Origin: JAZUCT01 sp045639255
Lineage (GTDB): Bacteria; Bacillota; Clostridia; Christensenellales; UBA1242
Direction of reading: 5' to 3'
Length of the DNA stretch: 13,134 nt
NCBI GenBank assembly: GCA_045639255.1
Contig: JAZUCT010000028.1
Coordinates: 1-13,134 of the forward strand
Under the pieces are notes generated by a model, which saw only the letters and a program-made list of their open reading frames with translations, was not told the DNA's origin and did no database searches. Positions 6,685 to 13,134 of the stretch are shown here, in pieces (position 1 is the first letter of the stretch; every line of letters begins with the position of its first letter). The position numbers were made by a program, and so were the translations under genes.

Positions 6685-7041
6685 ATGTCTAAAAAAAATA
6701 AAGATGTTGAAGTTGTTATGGAAGTTGATGGCAAACAAGTTGAAACTGAAAATGTTGAAACAAAGCCAGAAGTTAAAGGTGAAAAATCTTATATCATAGA
6801 TAAAAATAACAACAAATCTGATAAGAATAAAGATAAGAAAAAGAAAAAAGATCAAAAACCAAAAACCAACAAGGTTAAAGAAATGTTTGGCGAACTTAAA
6901 AGGGTTACTTGGCCTTCATTTGGCACAGTTCTTGCAAAAACAGGTGTTGTTTTGGCGGTTGTTGTGTTCTTTTTCGTTGTTTTGTTTGGCATAGATTGGC
7001 TTATGAGCCTTCTTTATAAATTGCTTACAAAAACTATGTAG
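6685..7041 (+). CDS. secE: Preprotein translocase subunit SecE
   Basis: SecE clamps SecY in the membrane to form the protein-conducting channel that SecA drives. The 118-residue product carries the SecE core at its C-terminal end: amphipathic ELKRVTWPS (70-78), then one membrane helix (about 84-108). The first 62 residues are a hydrophilic, lysine-rich extension with DKNKDKKKKKD (46-56). This is longer than in the minimal one-helix SecE of B. subtilis (about 60 residues) and is of unknown use. The AGGGGAG site (6671-6677) is 7 bases before the ATG. The stop codon TAG at 7039 overlaps the G-rich sequence that may serve as the nusG ribosome binding site. No tRNA-Trp gene lies between rpmG and secE, although one occurs there in some relatives. 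Confidence 0.95.
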   Translation: MSKKNKDVEVVMEVDGKQVETENVETKPEVKGEKSYIIDKNNNKSDKNKDKKKKKDQKPKTNKVKEMFGELKRVTWPSFGTVLAKTGVVLAVVVFFFVVLFGIDWLMSLLYKLLTKTM

Positions 7042-7071
7042 GGGGTTAGGCAAATTTAATTTGCATATTTT
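7040..7071 (+). promoter_or_regulatory. nusG ribosome binding site with intervening hairpin
   Basis: The only purine-rich candidates, AGGGGG (7040-7045) and the weaker TTAGG, lie 21 or more bases before the nusG ATG, too far for normal use. Between them and the ATG is a perfect hairpin, GCAAAT (7050-7055), loop TTA, ATTTGC (7059-7064). If folded, it reduces the distance from AGGGGG to ATG to 11 bases. An in-frame TAA at 7057 excludes an upstream start. Confidence 0.5.
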
Positions 7072-7605
7072 ATGGAAGATAGAAAAAACGATATTAAATG
7101 GTATGTGCTTCAAACTGTTACTGGGCACGAAAATGTTGCAAAACAAAACCTTGAAACTGTTATAAGAAAAAATCCTTATTTGCAAAATCGAATTTTTGAA
7201 ATTGTTATTCCTATGGAAGAAGAAATCACTGAAAAAGATGGCAAAAAAGTTTCAAAAATGGTTAAAAAAATGCCTGGCTATATTCTTGTTAAAATGATTT
7301 ATGGCGATGATTTGTGGCACGATGTTACACGCACACCTTCAATTATTGCTTTTGTTGGACCAAACGCAAGGGCAATTGCAATCTCTGATGAAGAAGTTGC
7401 AAGGCTTGGCCTTGAAACAACTGCTTTTGCAAATCAAGAACTTAAAGTGGGCGACACAATCGAAGTGCTTACTGGTTCATTTGCTGGCATGAGTGGCCCA
7501 ATTGAAAGTGTTGATGAAGAAAAACGCACTTGCACAATTAAACTTGTTTTGTTTAACCGTGAAAACCAAGTTGAACTTGATTTTGCACAAGTTAAAAAAC
7601 TTTAA
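7072..7605 (+). CDS. nusG: Transcription elongation/antitermination factor NusG
   Basis: NusG binds the clamp of RNA polymerase, affects pausing and termination, and links transcription to partners such as the ribosome. The product has 177 residues, a normal length. The NGN domain (about 8-115) shows KWYVLQTVTGHENVAKQNLE near the start and the typical MPGYILVKM (67-75) and TPSIIAFVG (88-96). The KOW domain follows with VGDTIEVLTGSFAGMSGPIE (126-145) and ends in VELDFAQVKKL. The ATG at 7072 is the only usable start because an in-frame stop lies 15 bases upstream. The ribosome binding site is remote and separated by a small hairpin. It sits in the usual place between secE and rplK. Confidence 0.97.
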   Translation: MEDRKNDIKWYVLQTVTGHENVAKQNLETVIRKNPYLQNRIFEIVIPMEEEITEKDGKKVSKMVKKMPGYILVKMIYGDDLWHDVTRTPSIIAFVGPNARAIAISDEEVARLGLETTAFANQELKVGDTIEVLTGSFAGMSGPIESVDEEKRTCTIKLVLFNRENQVELDFAQVKKL

Positions 7606-7613
7606 TTTATAAT
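7583..7613 (+). promoter_or_regulatory. Possible internal promoter before rplK
   Basis: A perfect TATAAT (7608-7613) overlaps the end of nusG. The best -35, TTGCAC (7583-7588), is 19 bases away, longer than ideal. rplK often has its own promoter in related bacteria, which makes this plausible but not firm. A GNRA-like hairpin, TTAATGGG-GTAA-CCCTTTAA (7651-7670, one T-T mismatch), lies in the resulting leader. Confidence 0.3.
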
Positions 7614-7680
7614 CCGAGTTAAAATTCTCGTTAAAAAATTAAATTCGGTTTTAATGGGGTAACCCTTTAAAATATATTAA

Positions 7681-7751
7681 GTGGGAGAATTGTAAATCTT
7701 TCTATGCAATTCATTAAAACCACATTGCCTTTAAGTTATAAAGGCGGGAGG
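7681..7751 (+). promoter_or_regulatory. L1-type autoregulatory RNA site before rplK, plus ribosome binding site hairpin
   Basis: GTGGGAG (7681-7687) and CCAC (7720-7723) enclose the stem GAATTG/CAATTC (7687-7692 with 7707-7712) and an unpaired ATTAAAA on the 3' side. The same elements, GTGGGAG and ATACCAC, occur in the L1-binding helix of the 23S gene (12825-12881). In the family, L1 binds such a mimic in the L11-L1 mRNA and blocks translation. A second hairpin, GCCTTTA/TAAAGGC (7727-7745), directly precedes the rplK ribosome binding site GGGAGG (7746-7751). Confidence 0.65.
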
Positions 7752-7758
7752 AATTATT

Positions 7759-8184
7759 ATGGCAAAGAAAATTAATGCTATTGTAAAACTTCAACTAGAC
7801 GCAGGCAAGGCAACCGCAGGCCCACCAGTTGGTTCAACTCTTGGCCCTCACGGAATTAACCTTGGCGCTTTCGTTAAAGAGTTTAACGAAAAAACAAAAG
7901 CACAAGCTGGTCTTGTTATTCCAGTTGTTATCACAATTTATCAAGATCGTTCTTACAGCTTTGTTTTAAAAACTCCACCAGCAGCTGTTCTTATTAAAAA
8001 GGCTTGCGGAATTCAATCTGGTTCAGCAAAACCTAACAAAGATAAAGTTGCTAAAATCACAAAAGCACAAGTTGAAGAAATTGCAAAAACAAAAATGGCC
8101 GACCTTAACGCAGCAAGTCTTGAAGCAGCAATCAGCATGGTTGCAGGCACAGCAAGAAGTATGGGCGTTGTTGTTGAAGGCTAA
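7759..8184 (+). CDS. rplK: Ribosomal protein L11
   Basis: L11 forms the base of the GTPase-associated centre on 23S rRNA helices 43-44, where elongation factors act and where stringent-response sensing of stalled ribosomes is coupled to RelA. The product is 141 residues, exactly the family's usual length. The N-terminal domain has the conserved double proline in GPPVGSTLGPHGINL (21-35). The rRNA-binding C-terminal domain ends with the signature GTARSMGVVVEG (130-141). The ATG has GGGAGG 7 bases upstream. It is followed by rplA after a 71-base gap that holds a second L1-type site. Its rRNA target is encoded downstream in the same window (about 11770-11830). Confidence 0.98.
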   Translation: MAKKINAIVKLQLDAGKATAGPPVGSTLGPHGINLGAFVKEFNEKTKAQAGLVIPVVITIYQDRSYSFVLKTPPAAVLIKKACGIQSGSAKPNKDKVAKITKAQVEEIAKTKMADLNAASLEAAISMVAGTARSMGVVVEG

Positions 8185-8194
8185 CAATTAAAAG

Positions 8195-8246
8195 ATGGGA
8201 GAGTATGTCATCTAACCTAAATCATACTCGCTAAAACCACAGGAGG
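8195..8246 (+). promoter_or_regulatory. Second L1-type RNA site, overlapping the rplA ribosome binding region
   Basis: ATGGGAGAGTATG (8195-8207) pairs through GAGTATG (8201-8207) with CATACTC (8223-8229). GCTAAAACCAC (8230-8240) follows on the 3' side, with TGG (8196-8198) pairing CCA (8237-8239). The layout and the motifs TGGGAGA and TAAAACCAC match the site before rplK. The AGGAGG ribosome binding site (8241-8246) starts at the next base, so L1 bound here would directly cover it. Confidence 0.65.
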
Positions 8247-8255
8247 AAAATGGAA

Positions 8256-8942
8256 ATGAAACATAGTAAAAATTATGCTGAAAGTTTAAAACTTATTGAC
8301 AAATCAAAAGTTTATGAAGCAAGCGAAGCAATTGAACTTGTTCAAAAAACTTCTAAGGCAAAATTTGATGAAACTGTTGAACTTCATGTTAAACTTGGTG
8401 TTGATGGCCGTGATGCTAACCAACAAGTAAGGGGAACTGTTGTTCTTCCAGCAGGAACTGGTAAAAAAGTTAAAGTGCTTGTTATTGCTAAACCTGATAA
8501 ACAAGAACTTGCTCTTGCAAACGGTGCCGATGTTGCTGGCGGTGAAGAACTTATTGCTAAAATTCAAGGCGGTTGGCTTGATTTCGATGTTTGCATCACC
8601 ACACCTGACATGATGGGTGTTGTTGGTAGGGTTGCAAAAGTTCTTGGCCCAAAAGGTTTAATGCCAAACCCAAAAAGCGGAACTGTTACAATGGATATTG
8701 TTAAAGCAATTGCAGATGTTAAAGCAGGTAAAGTTGAATATAGGCTTGATAAAACAAACATCATTCATGTTATTCTTGGCAAAGTTTCATTCAAAGCAGA
8801 AGATTTGTTAACAAACTTCAATGCAGTTATGAGTGCTATTGTTAAAGCTAAACCAGCAGCAGCAAAAGGTCAATATATTAAATCACTTAACCTTTCTTGC
8901 ACAATGGGTCCAAGCGTTAGAACAGCATATAAAGCAAACTAA
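8256..8942 (+). CDS. rplA: Ribosomal protein L1
   Basis: L1 forms the mobile stalk at the E site on 23S helices 76-78 and represses its own operon by binding mRNA copies of that site. From the ATG at 8256 the product has 228 residues, the normal length, with two-domain L1 features: GVDGRDANQQVRGTVVLPAG (47-66), the signature GRVAKVLGPKGLMPNPKSGT (124-143), and KAKPAAAKGQYIK near the end. I prefer this ATG over the one at 8250. AGGAGG (8241-8246) is 9 bases before 8256 but only 3 before 8250, and bacterial L1 proteins start with a short basic segment like MKHSKNY. A strong terminator follows directly. rplJ and rplL are not next to it, unlike in most bacteria. Confidence 0.97.
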   Translation: MKHSKNYAESLKLIDKSKVYEASEAIELVQKTSKAKFDETVELHVKLGVDGRDANQQVRGTVVLPAGTGKKVKVLVIAKPDKQELALANGADVAGGEELIAKIQGGWLDFDVCITTPDMMGVVGRVAKVLGPKGLMPNPKSGTVTMDIVKAIADVKAGKVEYRLDKTNIIHVILGKVSFKAEDLLTNFNAVMSAIVKAKPAAAKGQYIKSLNLSCTMGPSVRTAYKAN

Positions 8943-8952
8943 TAAAAAATTA

Positions 8953-8988
8953 ACAAAAAAAGGAACACAAATTGGTGTTCTTTTTTTT
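8953..8988 (+). terminator. Terminator of the rpmG-rplA unit
   Basis: GAACAC (8963-8968), loop AAATTG and GTGTTC (8975-8980) are flanked by an A-run on the left and eight T on the right, extending the stem with A-T pairs. It lies 20 bases after the rplA stop and closes the operon. Confidence 0.9.
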
Positions 8989-8989
8989 A

Positions 8990-9017
8990 TTAAAAACACC
9001 GCCTTGCAGTGTTTTTT
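8990..9017 (-). terminator. Terminator of the convergent HExxH-protein gene
   Basis: AAAAACAC (8992-8999) and GTGTTTTT (9009-9016) form an 8-bp stem around a 9-base loop. On the minus strand the hairpin is followed by T-rich sequence. It lies just after the stop codon of the minus-strand gene ending at 9026 and next to the rplA terminator, so convergent units are separated on both strands. Confidence 0.75.
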
Positions 9018-9025
9018 AAATTCTT

Positions 9026-10117
9026 CTATCTTTCATTTTCTTCTTCAATTTCTTTAATAACACCATAGTTCAACAATTCAAACTGATCTTCCAAAATATA
9101 TTCATACTTTCTGTTTGGTTTATTGTTTGAAATATATAAGTGGTCGGTTATTATTGCATCAGCAAGCAAAATTTTGTTTGGTGTTTTGTGCCACTTAGAA
9201 ATTAAACTTGAAATTTTGTTTATTTTTGCAAACTCGCAAAATTTATATGTTGGAACATAATATTTATATATAAACAACTCAAAAAGTTCATCAAACATTT
9301 CATAAAATTCTTTAAATTTTTCATCAAGTGCTTTTTGCAAATTATCCAAATTAACCTTATCAACTTTAACTGTTGCCATATCATCATTAAGAATGCCAAA
9401 ACAATGATAATCTAAGGTTATTGATTTAAAATTTTTCTTGTATTTTTCAATAAGAACTGAACTATCTGCAACGGGTATTGTTGAAAAAATGTTATCCATA
9501 TGCAAAAGGTTTATGTTTTTATATAAATTAACAAAACATCTGCATAAAAGCATAACATAATCTTTTTCAAGCGGAATAACTTTTTCTTTTAACAGGTAAA
9601 AAAATGTTTCACAGGATTGCATTTCAGCAAGAATTTCGTGCGTAAGAAAATCGTGGTCAAGGCCAAGGGAATCTCGGCAAAACATGCTTAAAAAAGTTGC
9701 TTTATCAAGGTCATCTTCAATTTCGTTTTCGTTAAAAGCATAATAAAGGTTTTTATCAAATTGCAATTCATGTGCTTGTTCGTGCAAAAACGAAGTGAAC
9801 ACCAATGCTTTTCTTAGTTGCAAATTAAAAGTGTTGTTATAAGGATTAACTGAAATTTGCTGACAGCTTAATTGTGTTGGGTCGTAAGTGAAATAGCCAG
9901 AATAATTTCCATTTTCAATTTCGAACGAAAACATCTTATCAAAATTTGTTCTGTAATCGAAATTTCTTAATTGCGATAAAAAAACAATCAATTCTTCATT
10001 TGTTAATTCTTGGTTATTGGTAAAATAATCTTTAACCAAGTTCAAATATGCAGAACTTAAACCGTGATATGCTGGTTTAATGTTTTTGTTTTGTTTAATA
10101 ATCTTTTTGTTTTCCAT
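9026..10117 (-). CDS. Unidentified protein with HExxH motif (possible zinc metallopeptidase)
   Basis: The product has 363 residues from the chosen start and I do not recognise its family. A helix-like segment with HEQAHELQF (HExxH at 112-116) matches the zinc-binding motif of gluzincin and related peptidases. About 50 residues on, HEILAEMQSCETF (160-172) offers acidic residues (Glu165, Glu170) that could be the third ligand. The N-terminal part is mixed helix/strand. The C-terminal half is helical, Lys/Glu/Phe-rich and ends in EIEEENER. No signal peptide or membrane helix is seen, so it is probably cytoplasmic. The ATG at 10117 is chosen over the one at 10144 because AAAGGAA lies just upstream and the 10144 codon falls inside the promoter. 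It is convergent with rplA and divergent from the 23S gene. The function is not known; a chance HExxH remains possible. Confidence 0.8.
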   Translation of the reverse strand: MENKKIIKQNKNIKPAYHGLSSAYLNLVKDYFTNNQELTNEELIVFLSQLRNFDYRTNFDKMFSFEIENGNYSGYFTYDPTQLSCQQISVNPYNNTFNLQLRKALVFTSFLHEQAHELQFDKNLYYAFNENEIEDDLDKATFLSMFCRDSLGLDHDFLTHEILAEMQSCETFFYLLKEKVIPLEKDYVMLLCRCFVNLYKNINLLHMDNIFSTIPVADSSVLIEKYKKNFKSITLDYHCFGILNDDMATVKVDKVNLDNLQKALDEKFKEFYEMFDELFELFIYKYYVPTYKFCEFAKINKISSLISKWHKTPNKILLADAIITDHLYISNNKPNRKYEYILEDQFELLNYGVIKEIEEENER

Positions 10118-10134
10118 AATTTTTCCTTTGTATA

Positions 10135-10163
10135 ATTCTAGCATAATCTGTGCAGATTATCAA
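10135..10163 (-). promoter_or_regulatory. Promoter with operator-like palindrome for the HExxH gene
   Basis: On the minus strand TTGATA (10158-10163), a 17-base spacer and TAGAAT (10135-10140), preceded by TGC, form an extended -10 promoter. The spacer is filled by a perfect inverted repeat, ATAATCTG (10143-10150), TG, CAGATTAT (10153-10160), which also covers part of the -35. A protein bound here would exclude RNA polymerase, so repression is the likely mode. The leader would be only about 10 bases. Confidence 0.65.
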
Positions 10164-10387
10164 GCACCATTTTTTTAAATTAATAATTTAATATGTAAAC
10201 GTATACGCACGCACGCGTATAAGAATAGTTAAAACAAGCAAAAACCAATAGTTGTTTTTGTTGCTAAAATTTTTTAAATTTGCTTGAAAAACTTAAAATT
10301 GGCATAAAACAATTAACTTTTTTAATAAAAAATTTAAATTTTTTTTGAAAAAATGTTTTTTTGGTCAACCACCTTACCGTGTGTGCT
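10164..10387. other. Non-coding AT-rich region upstream of the rRNA promoter
   Basis: No gene is supported here. It contains an inverted repeat, TATACGC (10202-10208) with GCGTATA (10215-10221), around an alternating ACGCAC loop. A terminator-like stem, CAAAAAC (10239-10245) with GTTTTTG (10254-10260), follows, then long A and T runs. A GC-richer patch at 10363-10387, containing TGGTCAACCA, interrupts the A/T runs and could be a protein-binding site. Confidence 0.5.
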
Positions 10388-10418
10388 AAAAAATAGCAAA
10401 AAAAGTCAAAAAAAAGTG
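10388..10418 (+). promoter_or_regulatory. Phased A-tracts / UP-element-like region
   Basis: Three A-tracts at 10388-10393, 10398-10404 and 10408-10415 have centres 10.5 bases apart, one helical turn, and end just before the -35. Such DNA bends and can contact the alpha subunit C-terminal domain of RNA polymerase, as at strong rRNA promoters. Confidence 0.6.
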
Positions 10419-10447
10419 TTGACTTAAAAATGCGGAAGGGGTATACT
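10419..10447 (+). promoter_or_regulatory. Promoter driving the 23S rRNA gene
   Basis: TTGACT (10419-10424), a 17-base spacer and TATACT (10442-10447) make a near-consensus promoter. The expected start is near 10453-10455. It lies about 215 bases before the 23S 5' end, with no 16S gene between. Confidence 0.85.
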
Positions 10448-10453
10448 AGCATT

Positions 10454-10662
10454 GTTCACTCGGCAAACGGGCTGAACACACTAACTGATGTTAGTTTAAG
10501 AACTTTAACAACTGCATAAATTATTGATATTTAAATATCAGGAAAGAATCAGATATTAAAATTAACGTAAAACATTTATTTTCACAAATAAAATTTCGTT
10601 GAGTATTAATTAACAATGAATCAAACATTAGCATTAAGCTAAGGATTATTAGACGCGTATAC
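10454..10662 (+). other. 23S rRNA leader (precursor 5' region)
   Basis: This transcribed spacer of about 210 bases holds no tRNA or protein gene. Visible structures are an imperfect hairpin with GTTCA/TGAAC ends (10454-10477), a perfect stem ACTAAC-TGAT-GTTAGT (10480-10495), a perfect 16-bp palindrome TGATATTTAAATATCA (10525-10540), and TTAGC/GCTAA (10628-10642). The last bases before the mature end, ACGCGTATAC, probably form one side of the pre-23S processing stem, whose partner lies beyond the window. Confidence 0.65.

Positions 10663-13134
<2,472 letters not shown>

Noticed and set aside
6532..6855. Phe-rich 107-codon minus-strand frame over rpmG-secE
   Set aside because: Phe/Ile richness is the mirror of Lys/Asn-rich coding on the plus strand; no ribosome binding site or promoter.
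119..10117. Recoded TGA (Mycoplasma-type code 4)
   Set aside because: Trp is encoded by TGG in secA and other genes, and all frames read through with the standard code; absence of TGA among ten stops is too small a sample.
10454..10662. tRNA or end of a 16S gene in the 23S leader
   Set aside because: No cloverleaf, no CCA-type end, and no 16S 3' motif (anti-Shine-Dalgarno CCTCC) could be found.

Overview
The window is a low-GC bacterial chromosome segment using the standard code (Trp is TGG; every supported gene stops at TAA or TAG). SecA with a C-terminal zinc knuckle, zinc-type L33, the order rpmG-secE-nusG-rplK-rplA, strong AAGGAG-type ribosome binding sites and sigma-A-like promoters all suggest an uncultured, host-associated Bacillota (Clostridia-like) genome. 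Finer placement is not possible from sequence alone.

Layout: (i) 70-1705: a dispersed hairpin repeat abuts the 3' end of a minus-strand, fibre-like coiled-coil protein. (ii) 1816-4640: secA with its own promoter and terminator. (iii) 4644-6416: two membrane proteins of unknown function, each with its own promoter and terminator. Between them lie two more repeat copies facing each other. (iv) 6432-8990: a housekeeping unit rpmG-secE-nusG-rplK-rplA that ends in a strong terminator after rplA, so rplJ/rplL/rpoB do not follow as they usually do. Two similar RNA structures, one before rplK and one before rplA, resemble the L1-binding site of 23S rRNA and probably mediate L1 autoregulation. (v) 8990-10163: a minus-strand gene with an HExxH motif, a promoter and an operator-like palindrome in its promoter spacer. 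(vi) 10164-13134: non-coding DNA with phased A-tracts, a near-consensus rRNA promoter, a leader of about 210 nt, and a 23S rRNA gene cut by the window end at roughly E. coli position 2430.

Functionally, SecA and SecE belong to the Sec translocase. NusG, L33, L11 and L1 belong to the transcription-translation machinery, and the rRNA sites bound by L11 and L1 lie in the 23S gene 3-4 kb downstream. The most notable observations are the 23S gene with its own promoter and no 16S upstream (unlinked rRNA genes), the duplicated L1-type mRNA sites, the repeat family whose inner stems change while pairing is kept, and a hairpin that may bring the nusG ribosome binding site to a usable distance. No clearly new defence or mobile system is visible. 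The least understood loci are the fibre-like protein and the HExxH protein.
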